From contig CAAGLQ010000106.1 in assembly GCA_900770835.1 (NCBI GenBank), positions 1 to 37,097 of the forward strand: a stretch of DNA of 37,097 nt, given 5' to 3'. Made by a program: the position numbers and the translations under genes. The notes under the pieces were generated by a model that saw nothing but the letters and a program-made list of their open reading frames with translations, was not told the DNA's origin and made no database searches. This DNA is from an uncultured Parabacteroides sp. (GTDB taxonomy: Bacteria > Bacteroidota > Bacteroidia > Bacteroidales > Tannerellaceae). How positions within the stretch are numbered: the stretch's first letter is position 1; every line of letters starts with the position of its first letter. Of this stretch, positions 14,933 to 22,673 are shown one piece after another.

Positions 14933-15817
14933 TCATTTCATACGAATATCTGCACCCCACATCAGCTTTTCACGTAAAGTCTCATAGAACGTATGATTGT
15001 ATCGCTTGACCACTTTCGCCCGGTAATCTGCCCGGCTCAACGTTAGTTCCATACCCGAAGGAAAAATCTCTGAACGGCCATCGAGCGAAATCAGGAAATA
15101 GCGGTTACGACTTTCCACACGCATGGAGATCACATCACTATCGGGTATGACCAACGGACGTACATTGAGCGAATGAGGGGCAACCGGGCTCAGCACTAAA
15201 TTACCACATTGTGGAGCAATGATAGGGCCTCCCACACTCATCGAATAGGCCGTAGAACCGGTTGGTGTAGCAATTACCAAACCATCCGCCTGATAAGATG
15301 TCAAGTATTCCCCATTTAAAAAGGTATGGATCGTAATCATTGAAGAACTATCCCGCTTCAATACAGCAATCTCATTGAGCGCATAATTATAACCTCGAAA
15401 AACACGCTCTTCCGTATAAAGACGCAGCAGCGTGCGCTCTTCTACCTTATAATAATGTTTGAAAATCTCATCCAAAGTCTCCTCCAAAGCCTGGTTAGAA
15501 ACATCGGCCAAAAAGCCCAATCTTCCTGCATTGATACCCAAAATAGGAATCTCCTGCCGATTGACCCGGGCTGCCGTACGTAAAAAAGTACCATCCCCAC
15601 CTACACTCAAAGCCATATCCAAAGCGAACTCGTCTCCGGATAGGAGTCCGCTCACCGGCGGTTCCATTCCGAAGGCCTCTGCCAAAAAGGTGTAATAGGG
15701 AGCATCGACATAAATCTCAGCCTCCTGCTCACGCAATTTCGTAAACAGACGCTTGATCAGACTCTGACGCTCCGCTTGGTATTCACTGCCAAATATACCG
15801 ACTCTCAAGACGCACAC
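14933..15817 (-). CDS. nadK: NAD kinase
   Basis: 294 residues, full length. Converts NAD+ to NADP+ with ATP. Diagnostic motifs: GGDGTFLRTA (residues 73-82), GINAGRLGFLADV (94-106), ALNEIAV and DGLVIATPTGSTAYSMSVGGPI, which bind the NAD and the phosphate donor. Cytoplasmic. It lies 23 bases after the CBS-domain gene and back to back with pdxJ; this nadK-CBS//pdxJ-exbBD-tonB arrangement is one I associate with Bacteroidales. Confidence 0.96.
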   Translation of the reverse strand: MCVLRVGIFGSEYQAERQSLIKRLFTKLREQEAEIYVDAPYYTFLAEAFGMEPPVSGLLSGDEFALDMALSVGGDGTFLRTAARVNRQEIPILGINAGRLGFLADVSNQALEETLDEIFKHYYKVEERTLLRLYTEERVFRGYNYALNEIAVLKRDSSSMITIHTFLNGEYLTSYQADGLVIATPTGSTAYSMSVGGPIIAPQCGNLVLSPVAPHSLNVRPLVIPDSDVISMRVESRNRYFLISLDGRSEIFPSGMELTLSRADYRAKVVKRYNHTFYETLREKLMWGADIRMK

Positions 15818-15840
15818 CCTCCCTACCTCTTGTTTACATA

Positions 15841-16503
15841 TTACATATTCATATAATAAACCAACTCTCGTATCTGACGCTGCAAGCGCTCATCCACCAT
15901 ACCCTGCTCCATAAAGTGATAACGCACGATATAATTGAATCGCTCGAAACTACGCAGCACCGGCGAGGCATCCACCAAATCAATTTTCAAAGCCACCCAC
16001 CAACGGCCACTCTCTGGATCCATACGAGTAAGCAAACTCAGCACATGGGCATTGTTCGATTCCACCAAGCGAGAAAGTTCAATTAAGCTGTAATCGCACG
16101 AGCCAAACTCTAACACAATCACACTACCCTCTCGATCCGATGCACACCATTCCACTAAGCTCTTCAACATCTGATCTTGTGTGACAACTCCAAAATAACG
16201 TCCGCTCGATGAATGCACAGGAAGCAGACTCAATCCATAACGAGCCATTAGGGATAGAGCCTCATGCAACGAACCATCTCCCTGGATCGATACATCCAAG
16301 AGAGGAGCATTAGCCAAGGGCTTCGTTGACAAAGACACATCCAAAAGTTTCTTTTCGTCCACTAACCCTTGATAAAGCCCATCACTTGTCACCAAAGGGA
16401 GCTGTTTCAATTTTAGCTCATCCATCAACCTTAAGGCATATCCAACTGTATCATAACTATTTACAACTGGAATCTCCTTAGTTATGAAATCTTTCACCAA
16501 CAT
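15841..16503 (-). CDS. CBS-domain protein with ACT-like C-terminus
   Basis: 220 residues. Two CBS motifs (about 1-58 and 66-125) form one Bateman module, a typical adenosyl-nucleotide sensor. The C-terminal part (about 128-200, with SVIVLEFGSCDYSLIELSRLVESNN) looks like an ACT-type fold. No membrane segment. First gene of a two-gene unit with nadK, so a nucleotide-sensing regulatory role near NAD phosphorylation is plausible but unproven. Confidence 0.8.
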   Translation of the reverse strand: MLVKDFITKEIPVVNSYDTVGYALRLMDELKLKQLPLVTSDGLYQGLVDEKKLLDVSLSTKPLANAPLLDVSIQGDGSLHEALSLMARYGLSLLPVHSSSGRYFGVVTQDQMLKSLVEWCASDREGSVIVLEFGSCDYSLIELSRLVESNNAHVLSLLTRMDPESGRWWVALKIDLVDASPVLRSFERFNYIVRYHFMEQGMVDERLQRQIRELVYYMNM

Positions 16504-16531
16504 TATGCTCTATTTTCCCGAAAAATCCTAC

Positions 16532-16560
16532 TAAATTTGCCATAGTTTTGTGCAAATGTA
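16532..16560. promoter_or_regulatory. Divergent promoter region, CBS-nadK versus pdxJ
   Basis: The 85-base gap holds TACATTTG on the minus strand (16560-16553) and TAAATTTG (16532-16539) and TAGTTTTG (16543-16550) on the plus strand. All match the -7 consensus, but no good -33 element was found for any. Confidence 0.4.
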
Positions 16561-16588
16561 AGCAAAGAAAAAGAAAATACGACATACA

Positions 16589-17308
16589 ATGACAAATTTA
16601 AGTGTAAACATCAACAAGGTGGCCACTATTCGTAATGCACGAGGAGGTAATCGACCGGATGTGCTACAAGTAGCACAAGATTGTGAATCATTCGGTGCAC
16701 AAGGCATAACTGTCCACCCTCGCCCAGACGAAAGGCATATACGCTACAATGATGTCTATGCATTGAAGCCCTTGATCAAAACTGAATTTAATATCGAAGG
16801 CTATCCTTGCGAGAAGTTCATTGATCTCGTGTTGAAGGTTAAGCCAACGCAAGTGACTTTAGTACCTGATGCACCAGATGCCATCACCTCTAACGCAGGC
16901 TGGAACGTGAAAGCAAACTTCGATTTTCTTAGCGAACTGGCCGAGATGTTTAATTCTCAAGGAATACGTTCCTCTATCTTTGTTAATACTGATTTAGAGA
17001 ATCTCGAATGGGCAGCCAAAACTGGTACAGATCGCATTGAACTTTACACCGAACCTTATGCCTCTGCTTACAGCCACAATAGAGAACGGGCTATCGCTCC
17101 TTTTGTGGAAGCAGCCAAGAAAGCAAAAAGCTTAGGATTAGGTGTCAATGCAGGGCATGATCTCAGTTTGGAAAACCTAGCCTATTTCAGCCAGCGGATA
17201 CCTTGGCTCGATGAGGTTTCTATCGGCCACGCCCTCATCTGTGACGCTCTTTATTTGGGCTTGCAGGAGACCATCGCTCGTTACCGGGTCCAATTGAAAT
17301 CCATTTAA
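16589..17308 (+). CDS. pdxJ: Pyridoxine 5'-phosphate synthase
   Basis: 239 residues, full length. Condenses 1-deoxyxylulose-5-phosphate with 3-amino-2-oxopropyl phosphate, the ring-closing step of vitamin B6 synthesis. Motifs: LSVNINKVATIRNARGG at the N-terminus, ITVHPRPDERHIR (with the substrate-binding HPRxDxRHI), the catalytic-Glu region, and GLGVNAGHDLSLENL followed by EVSIGHALICDAL. TIM-barrel octamer in the cytoplasm. Start of a plus-strand run leading into exbB (43-base gap). Confidence 0.96.
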   Translation: MTNLSVNINKVATIRNARGGNRPDVLQVAQDCESFGAQGITVHPRPDERHIRYNDVYALKPLIKTEFNIEGYPCEKFIDLVLKVKPTQVTLVPDAPDAITSNAGWNVKANFDFLSELAEMFNSQGIRSSIFVNTDLENLEWAAKTGTDRIELYTEPYASAYSHNRERAIAPFVEAAKKAKSLGLGVNAGHDLSLENLAYFSQRIPWLDEVSIGHALICDALYLGLQETIARYRVQLKSI

Positions 17309-17351
17309 ACAAGTATAGCGAATTAACATTCATCATTCTAAACTAAAAAGT

Positions 17352-18062
17352 ATGAGCATTTTACTTTCCATTCAAGCCGCAGGAGCACAAGCGGCAGAGC
17401 AAATGCCTGATTTGACGGCAGTAACGCTTCCTACCGAAGCTGAAATCAACGTGATCGACCTCGCCATGAAAGGCGGCTGGATCATGGTAGTCCTACTCCT
17501 GCTCTCGTTAATGGCTATTTATATCTTCGTGCAACGCCTGATCGTTATTCGTAGGGCCGGAAAAGAAGACGAGACCTTCATGAACCGAATTAAAGATTAT
17601 ATCCATGAAGGAAAGGTGGATTCAGCTCTTAATTTGTGCCGTTCCACCAATACTCCGGCTGCACGCATGATTGAGAAGGGTATCACTCGTTTAGGCCGAC
17701 CCATGAACGACGTGTTAGTCGCTATTGAGAATGTGGGTAACTTGGAGATCGCTAAATTGGAGAAAGGATTCCCTTTGATTGCCACCACCTCTGCAGGCGC
17801 CCCTATGTTAGGATTTCTCGGTACGGTAACGGGTATGGTACGTGCCTTTTTTGACATGGCCAACGCAGGCACCAACGTGGATGTGGCTCTGCTTTCGGGC
17901 GGTATTTACGAAGCCTTGGTTACGACCGTAGGAGGTCTGGTAGTAGGCATCATCGCTCTTTTCGCCTATAACTATTTGGTTTCTCAGGTAGATAACGTTG
18001 TGAACAAGATGGAGGCACGCACCATGGAGTTCATGGATTTATTAAACGAACCCGCAAATTGA
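17352..18062 (+). CDS. exbB: ExbB/TolQ family proton channel
   Basis: 236 residues. Three membrane segments (about 35-58, 130-155 and 175-200). The conserved core GAPMLGFLGTVTGMVRAFFDMA and LVTTVGGLVVGI is that of the MotA/TolQ/ExbB family. ExbB pentamers with ExbD use the proton motive force to energise TonB. It is followed by exbD (7-base gap) and a tonB-like gene, so this is the Ton system that would power TonB receptors such as the two in this window. Confidence 0.93.
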   Translation: MSILLSIQAAGAQAAEQMPDLTAVTLPTEAEINVIDLAMKGGWIMVVLLLLSLMAIYIFVQRLIVIRRAGKEDETFMNRIKDYIHEGKVDSALNLCRSTNTPAARMIEKGITRLGRPMNDVLVAIENVGNLEIAKLEKGFPLIATTSAGAPMLGFLGTVTGMVRAFFDMANAGTNVDVALLSGGIYEALVTTVGGLVVGIIALFAYNYLVSQVDNVVNKMEARTMEFMDLLNEPAN

Positions 18063-18069
18063 TCTGAGC

Positions 18070-18480
18070 ATGGCATTAAAAAGAAGAACAAAGGTAAACG
18101 AAGCGTTCAGCATGGCCTCCATGACGGATGTGATCTTCCTCTTGCTGATCTTCTTCATGGTGACCTCTACCGTAGTCATTCCGAATGCGATCAAGGTAAC
18201 TTTGCCTCAATCGCAGAAGCAGACGGCGGCTAAGCCTCTGACTCGCTTGACTATCGACGCTAACCTGAACTACTATGTAGCCTTCGGGAAGCAAAAAGAG
18301 GTTCAGGTCACCTTCGACGAGATCACACCGTTTCTGCAAGACAGCTATGCCAAAGAGCCGGAGATGTTTGTCGCACTCTATGCGGATGAGACCGTCCCTT
18401 ATAAAGAGATTGTCAAGATATTAAACATTGCGAACGAGAATAAATTCAAGATGGTGCTTGCCACCCGTCCGCAGAAATAA
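18070..18480 (+). CDS. exbD: ExbD family biopolymer transport protein
   Basis: 136 residues. Short cytoplasmic N-terminus, a single membrane segment (about 15-38) with the essential Asp in SMTDVIFLLLIFFMVTSTVV, then a periplasmic domain. The Asp is the proton-carrying residue of the ExbB-ExbD motor. The gene lies between exbB and the tonB-like gene. Confidence 0.94.
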   Translation: MALKRRTKVNEAFSMASMTDVIFLLLIFFMVTSTVVIPNAIKVTLPQSQKQTAAKPLTRLTIDANLNYYVAFGKQKEVQVTFDEITPFLQDSYAKEPEMFVALYADETVPYKEIVKILNIANENKFKMVLATRPQK

Positions 18481-18486
18481 ACCGAT

Positions 18487-19338
18487 ATGAGATTGAACAA
18501 GGATGACATATACAGCTTGATCGGAACCCTGGCCTTCCACGGTATCCTCCTGGCTTTGCTCTGGTTCACCGTTTTACGTACGGAAATACCAGACGAAGAT
18601 GGAGGCATATTGGTCAATTTTGGCAATGTGGATGCGGCAGCGGGTACGTTTGAGCCGAAATACACTGGCATTGAACCTCCTCAAGAGACCACAACGCCGC
18701 CACCGCCAGAGCCCCAAGTGGAAACCCCAAAGCAAGAGATAATCACGCAGAATCTCGAAGAGAGCGTCAACTTGGAACAGGAGGCGAAGAAGAAAGCAGA
18801 AGAGGAGAAACGTAAGCGGGAAGCCGAGGAGAAGAAACGCAAGGAAGAGGCTGAAAAAGAGCGCATCCGTAAGGCAGAAGCAGAGAAGCAACGCCTTGCC
18901 GAAGAACAACGCAAGAAAGAACAGGCGATCAGCAACAAAGTGGCAGGCGCTTTCGGAATAGGCAGTGCGCAAGGCAATAGCCAAGGCGATGCTTCCACCG
19001 GAACAGGTAACCAAGGCAGCCCCTTCGGCAACTCCGACCATGGAGCCAACGAGGGTGTGGGAGGCTATGGCTCTTTCAACCTCAACGGACGTTCCATCGG
19101 TGCGGGAGGATTACCACGGCCAGCGTACACCGTGCAAGAAGAGGGGCGCATCGTCGTGAACATCACCGTAGATCCCAAAGGCAATGTGATTTTCGCAGAG
19201 GTGGGTAGAGGCACCAACATCGACAATGCCTCTATGCGTAAGAGCGCCTTGGAGGCCGCACGCAAGGCAAAGTTCAACCAAATCAGTGGAGCGAACAACC
19301 AAAGCGGTACCATAACATATGTATATAAATTTAAATAG
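18487..19338 (+). CDS. tonB: TonB-like energy transducer
   Basis: 283 residues. N-terminal membrane anchor (about 10-33), then a Pro-rich stretch (PPPPEPQVETPKQE region, 60-85) and a long Lys/Glu/Arg helix (95-150) able to span the periplasm. A Gly/Ser-rich linker follows, and finally a TonB_C-type domain (about 205-283, with GRIVVNITVDPKGNVIFAEV). It would carry conformational energy from ExbBD to receptors. Third gene of exbB-exbD-tonB; the genes are 6-7 bases apart. The helix resembles that of TolA, so TolA is the alternative, but the C-terminal domain is TonB type. Confidence 0.88.
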   Translation: MRLNKDDIYSLIGTLAFHGILLALLWFTVLRTEIPDEDGGILVNFGNVDAAAGTFEPKYTGIEPPQETTTPPPPEPQVETPKQEIITQNLEESVNLEQEAKKKAEEEKRKREAEEKKRKEEAEKERIRKAEAEKQRLAEEQRKKEQAISNKVAGAFGIGSAQGNSQGDASTGTGNQGSPFGNSDHGANEGVGGYGSFNLNGRSIGAGGLPRPAYTVQEEGRIVVNITVDPKGNVIFAEVGRGTNIDNASMRKSALEAARKAKFNQISGANNQSGTITYVYKFK

Positions 19339-19345
19339 GAAACAG

Positions 19346-19891
19346 ATGAAGAAAGCAATCGTATTCTTAGCCAATGGCTTCGAGGAAATGGAGGCCACAG
19401 GCACCATTGATATTCTGCGTCGTGGCGGCGTAGAGGTGACTATCGTGACAATCAACAGCAGCCGAGAGGTAACCGGTGCACATGGAATGGTCTATTTGGC
19501 AGATCAGACCTTGGCAGAGGCTGACTGCACTACGGCAGATGCGTTGGTCTTGCCGGGAGGTATGCCCGGAGCCACCAATCTGAATGCCTGCGAACCCCTA
19601 CGAGAACTGCTCCAGGCACACTATGCGCAAGAAAAGTTAGTAGCAGCTATCTGTGCGGCTCCTCTCGTTTTGGGTGGATTAGGCTTCTTGCAGGGACGTA
19701 AAGCAACCTGTTATCCCGGTTTTGAGAATCAATTGACAGGTGCAACCGTCACCGGCGAGGCAGTTGAGCTGGATGGCAATGTCATTACCGGCAGAGGTCC
19801 CGGATTGGTATTCAACTTCGGTTTGTCTTTAGTAGCCTATTTACAAGGCTTGGAAAAAGCCGATGAAGTAGCCGCAGGCATGCTGTTATAA
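19346..19891 (+). CDS. DJ-1/PfpI family protein
   Basis: 181 residues from the start at 19346. DJ-1 fold: IVFLANGFEEMEA with the conserved Glu, LPGGMPGATNL, and the nucleophile-elbow Cys103 in LVAAICAAPLVLG. Family members act as deglycase/glyoxalase III-type enzymes or redox-protective proteins; activity here is untested. It follows tonB by 7 bases and its stop codon overlaps the convergent menA stop by 6 bases. Confidence 0.88.
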   Translation: MKKAIVFLANGFEEMEATGTIDILRRGGVEVTIVTINSSREVTGAHGMVYLADQTLAEADCTTADALVLPGGMPGATNLNACEPLRELLQAHYAQEKLVAAICAAPLVLGGLGFLQGRKATCYPGFENQLTGATVTGEAVELDGNVITGRGPGLVFNFGLSLVAYLQGLEKADEVAAGMLL

Positions 19892-20770
19892 GCAAAGCAA
19901 CAAGCTTACTAACAGAGAGAAGAGGAACACATTGCGAGCCGTATGTCCCAGCGTGGCATTCAAGGCTCGCCCCTCTTGCCTCCGCAATTCCTGCCAAGTG
20001 GCCAAGAACAAGACAAAGAAGAGCCCGAACAGGGCAATCAGCCACACCGACGCAGCCAAAAGCAATGGCAAGACCAACAGCAACGCCAATCCCCCATTCA
20101 CCAAATAAGCCACCCGTCCGAATCCTCTACCATACAGTACGATTGTCGTACGCTTACCTGCTGCCTTGTCCTGCACATAATCGCGATAATTATTCACGAT
20201 CAAGATATTAGCAGAAAGGAAGCCAACTGCCAACGAGAGCAAGAAAGCCAATAAGGAGAAGGAAAGTGCCTGCACATAATAGGTGAAGCATACCGGCACA
20301 ACACCATAGAAAAGCACCACGCACACATCGCCCAAACCATTATAAGCCAATGGGAAAGGACCCGCTGAATAGGCCAACACACACAAGGCGATCGCCAAAC
20401 CGATCCCAATCAACCACCAACCACCATACATAATCAAAAAGCAACCCAAGAAACAGGCCACCCCTAAGGCTATAAAGGTGCCGATCAACATCGCACGAGG
20501 CGTGATCCACCCTTGAGCCACCGCTCGTTCAGGTCCTAAACGATCCGCACCATCCGCTCCCTTCTTGAAATCGAAATAATCATTGGCAAAATTACTGGCT
20601 ATCTGCGCCAAAAGAGCCACGCCCACGCAAAGCAGGGCAGGAATCCACTGAAACACACCATCTCGGTAAGCCAAGGCACAAGCCAATACCACAGGGCTCA
20701 ACGAGGCTGGTAAAGTACGAGGGCGAGCCGCCTCTAACCAAGCTCTAACCTTTGATTTTTCGTTCTTCAT
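19886..20770 (-). CDS. menA: 1,4-dihydroxy-2-naphthoate polyprenyltransferase
   Basis: 294 residues with the start at 20770. UbiA-superfamily inner-membrane enzyme with eight to nine membrane segments. It has both Asp-rich prenyl-diphosphate sites, NDYFDFKKGADGADR and NNYRDYVQDKAAGKRT. It attaches the polyprenyl tail to DHNA to give demethylmenaquinone. AARPRTLPASLSPVVLA at the N-terminus is typical of MenA. Promoter at 20806-20834. It overlaps the 3' end of the DJ-1 gene by 6 bases. Confidence 0.94.
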   Translation of the reverse strand: MKNEKSKVRAWLEAARPRTLPASLSPVVLACALAYRDGVFQWIPALLCVGVALLAQIASNFANDYFDFKKGADGADRLGPERAVAQGWITPRAMLIGTFIALGVACFLGCFLIMYGGWWLIGIGLAIALCVLAYSAGPFPLAYNGLGDVCVVLFYGVVPVCFTYYVQALSFSLLAFLLSLAVGFLSANILIVNNYRDYVQDKAAGKRTTIVLYGRGFGRVAYLVNGGLALLLVLPLLLAASVWLIALFGLFFVLFLATWQELRRQEGRALNATLGHTARNVFLFSLLVSLLLCL

Positions 20771-20805
20771 CGCTATGATCTCCTTACTCTTCTCAAAAAT
20801 TTTCG

Positions 20806-20834
20806 CAAAAATAGCAAACAAACGGCACTCCAAA
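20806..20834 (-). promoter_or_regulatory. sigma-ABfr promoter of menA
   Basis: Minus-strand TTTG (20834-20831), a 17-base gap, TATTTTTG (20813-20806), pointing to the menA start at 20770. Confidence 0.55.
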
Positions 20835-20868
20835 GTTGTTTTTACCATAGAAACAGCTATTTTGTCGT

Positions 20869-21270
20869 ATGAAACGTGCATTTTATCTCATCGGATTATT
20901 GCTTGGCTTGCTCCTCTTCGCTCCCGAAGAAGGCCGCCAAGAACAAGGTAACCAACAAGTTACCACCGAAGAGAGTTATACGCAAGAGACAGCTACCTCC
21001 GACATGGAGCACAAGCTCGAAGTATTGAGCGAGGAGTTGCAACATAGCCAAGGTTTGCTTGCCCGGCGTAGTTTCCAAGCGAACGGGCAAAGCCTCACCC
21101 TTCGCCACATAAAGACGTTAGAGAAGATCCTGCATGAAACAGCTATTCAGCAGGCAAATCAACTCCATCGTCTTTCCCAACATAGAAACCTTACCTATGT
21201 CAACCACCTCTCCAGTTTGGCTTGCCGCGAGAGGCAACACCTGTTTGCCTTGCGGAAGCTCCTTCTTTAG
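20869..21270 (+). CDS. Small exported helical protein, unknown
   Basis: 133 residues, not recognised. The N-terminal hydrophobic segment (FYLIGLLLGLLLFAP, about 4-20) is a signal peptide or anchor. The rest is hydrophilic with Gln/Glu-rich helices (45-70 and 80-110 look coiled-coil prone). No enzymatic motif; the only Cys is near residue 118. It is divergent from menA and partly uses the same intergenic space. It could be a real small envelope protein; a spurious frame is less likely given the clean signal and the length. Confidence 0.55.
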   Translation: MKRAFYLIGLLLGLLLFAPEEGRQEQGNQQVTTEESYTQETATSDMEHKLEVLSEELQHSQGLLARRSFQANGQSLTLRHIKTLEKILHETAIQQANQLHRLSQHRNLTYVNHLSSLACRERQHLFALRKLLL

Positions 21271-21294
21271 CGATTTTGTAACATAGGAGAATCG

Positions 21295-21318
21295 GTGTAT
21301 CCATCGCTATGGATACAC
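21295..21318. repeat. Perfect 10-bp hairpin downstream of the small exported protein gene
   Basis: GTGTATCCAT (21295-21304), loop CGCT, ATGGATACAC (21309-21318). There is no T-run after it, so it is either a processing/stability hairpin or an operator for the membrane-protein pair that follows. Confidence 0.5.
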
Positions 21319-21398
21319 ATCTATTATGCCTTTACGGGATTAACTCGTATTTGCATATACATTTTATTATTCAACCATTTCAAAATCGCAAAAGAATT

Positions 21399-21599
21399 AT
21401 GACAACAAAAAAATCACATAAATACGGCATCTATTTGTATGTTTTACTGACCATCGTTGGCTGCGTGCTCGCATGCAGCAATATCATTACCAATGATTAC
21501 CTCAAACTGGTAGTCGTCATGGGTGCACTCTGTTTCGGACTTTATGGCATCATGAAAGGTCTTAGCACGCCCTCTGAAACGGCGGAAGAGCAAGTATAA
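21399..21599 (+). CDS. Small two-segment membrane protein
   Basis: 66 residues with the start at 21399 (MTTKKSHKYG). Two membrane segments (about 11-28 and 37-55) with a short loop between them and a charged C-terminus. Not recognised. It is followed 20 bases later by a second protein of the same size and layout, suggesting an ancient duplicated pair that may act together. Confidence 0.6.
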   Translation: MTTKKSHKYGIYLYVLLTIVGCVLACSNIITNDYLKLVVVMGALCFGLYGIMKGLSTPSETAEEQV

Positions 21600-21619
21600 A
21601 TTTTCAAATACAGAGAAAT

Positions 21620-21814
21620 ATGCGAGTCAATAAAGATTTAATGGAGTCATTAATGATGGTCTCCTTTATTATTTTGGTTTTAGTCGGTACCACCCATTTC
21701 GATCAAGAAGCAACCAAATACCTTATTATGGGAGGTTTAGGGATTATCATAGCCCTAACCGGTATCCTACGTTATGTGGTTGCACCGAAGCAAAAAATCG
21801 AAAGGATTGAATAA
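21620..21814 (+). CDS. Small two-segment membrane protein
   Basis: 64 residues (MRVNKDLMESLMM start). Two hydrophobic segments (about 10-25 and 34-53) and a basic tail. Not recognised; the layout matches the preceding 66-residue protein, including a polar loop with a Tyr-Leu start of the second segment. Likely co-transcribed with it. Confidence 0.6.
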   Translation: MRVNKDLMESLMMVSFIILVLVGTTHFDQEATKYLIMGGLGIIIALTGILRYVVAPKQKIERIE

Positions 21815-21861
21815 CAGCATAGAGATATAGAAATCCTCTATCAAAGGATAAAAAATATCTG

Positions 21862-21893
21862 TTTGCATAGTATAAATGGTTGTTTTACATTTG
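21862..21893 (+). promoter_or_regulatory. sigma-ABfr promoter of the QueD-like gene
   Basis: TTTG (21862-21865), a 20-base gap, TACATTTG (21886-21893). Transcription would start near 21900, giving a leader of about 60 bases. Confidence 0.6.
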
Positions 21894-21940
21894 CTATCAG
21901 AAAAAGCGATTTTAATAGTATTTGTACTAACAACCATTTA
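21873..21940. promoter_or_regulatory. Perfect 12-bp inverted repeat across the QueD-like promoter
   Basis: TAAATGGTTGTT (21873-21884) lies between the -33 and -7 boxes, and its exact reverse complement AACAACCATTTA (21929-21940) lies about 30 bases past the expected start, 44 bases apart. Because the first arm is upstream of the start site it cannot be an RNA stem of this transcript. A pair of protein-binding sites is more likely. Confidence 0.5.
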
Positions 21941-21960
21941 AAGTAAAAGGAGATTTTGAC

Positions 21961-22524
21961 ATGAGAAGTATCACAACATTTGATTTACAGTATGCACACC
22001 GTTTCTATGGCTTCCAAGGCGAGGCACAGTATCTGCATGGCCACACAGGTGTTTTAACCATCGAGGTAGAAGATTCTGTTAATGCAGGTGTGAACATGGT
22101 TTATCCTTGCAACGAGATTCAGAAAGTAGCTTGGGACGTATTGAAAAACTTCGATCACGCTTTAGTATTGCGTCAAGACGATCCCCTGTTGCCTGCTGTA
22201 CTCGATGTATATGAGAAACAAGGTATTAAGGATGGTCATCCCCAAAACACAATGAAGGGTGCCGCATTCCATACGGAACTCTGCACAGCTTATCCCGATT
22301 GCCGTTTGGTCGTTACCAAAGAGACAATGACCGTAGAGGGAATGATCAAGATCGTTTATGATTTGTTGAAAGACAAACTTAACATCGCAAAGATCACATT
22401 CACCAGTGGTGTGAACGCTGCCTCTTGCGAGTTTAGTGATCGCAAAGAGATTGATCGTTGTCCGCTTTGTGGCATTGCTCTCGATGAGAACGGCGTTTGC
22501 CCGAAGTGTGGTTACAAGAAATAA
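21961..22524 (+). CDS. 6-carboxytetrahydropterin/6-pyruvoyl-tetrahydropterin synthase-like protein with C-terminal zinc ribbon
   Basis: 187 residues; QueD proteins are usually about 120-145. PTPS fold with zinc ligands His13 (YAHRF), His26 and His28 (YLHGHTG), and the catalytic Asp65-His66 pair (NFDHAL). The usual CxxxHGH cysteine is Ala22 here; a Glu lies at 21. An extra C-terminal zinc ribbon has CPLC (167-170) and CPKC (180-183). QueD makes the queuosine/7-deazaguanine precursor from dihydroneopterin triphosphate. With the Cys absent, the reaction may differ, as in PTPS-III type enzymes. No other queuosine gene is adjacent. Single gene with promoter and strong terminator. Confidence 0.8.
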   Translation: MRSITTFDLQYAHRFYGFQGEAQYLHGHTGVLTIEVEDSVNAGVNMVYPCNEIQKVAWDVLKNFDHALVLRQDDPLLPAVLDVYEKQGIKDGHPQNTMKGAAFHTELCTAYPDCRLVVTKETMTVEGMIKIVYDLLKDKLNIAKITFTSGVNAASCEFSDRKEIDRCPLCGIALDENGVCPKCGYKK

Positions 22525-22540
22525 ACAAATCCATTCATTC

Positions 22541-22579
22541 AAAAGCCCCTGTCTCAATGATGAGACAGGGGCTTTTTTT
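22541..22579 (+). terminator. Intrinsic terminator of the QueD-like gene
   Basis: AAAAGCCCCTGTCTCA (22541-22556), loop ATGA, TGAGACAGGGGCTTTT and further T to 22579. A perfect 16-bp stem including the A/T ends, 16 bases after the stop codon. Confidence 0.92.
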
Positions 22580-22673
22580 GTGTACAAACCTCATAGCTGA
22601 CAGCTTTTATAGAAAAGGAGGGCCATAACATACTAAAACCGCATCTGTTTCGTTAAATCTTTTATAATTCAGA

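Noticed and set aside
19886..19891. Frameshift or misassembly at the DJ-1/menA overlap
   Set aside because: Both proteins have normal lengths and C-termini; a 6-base convergent overlap of stop codons is plausible as it stands.
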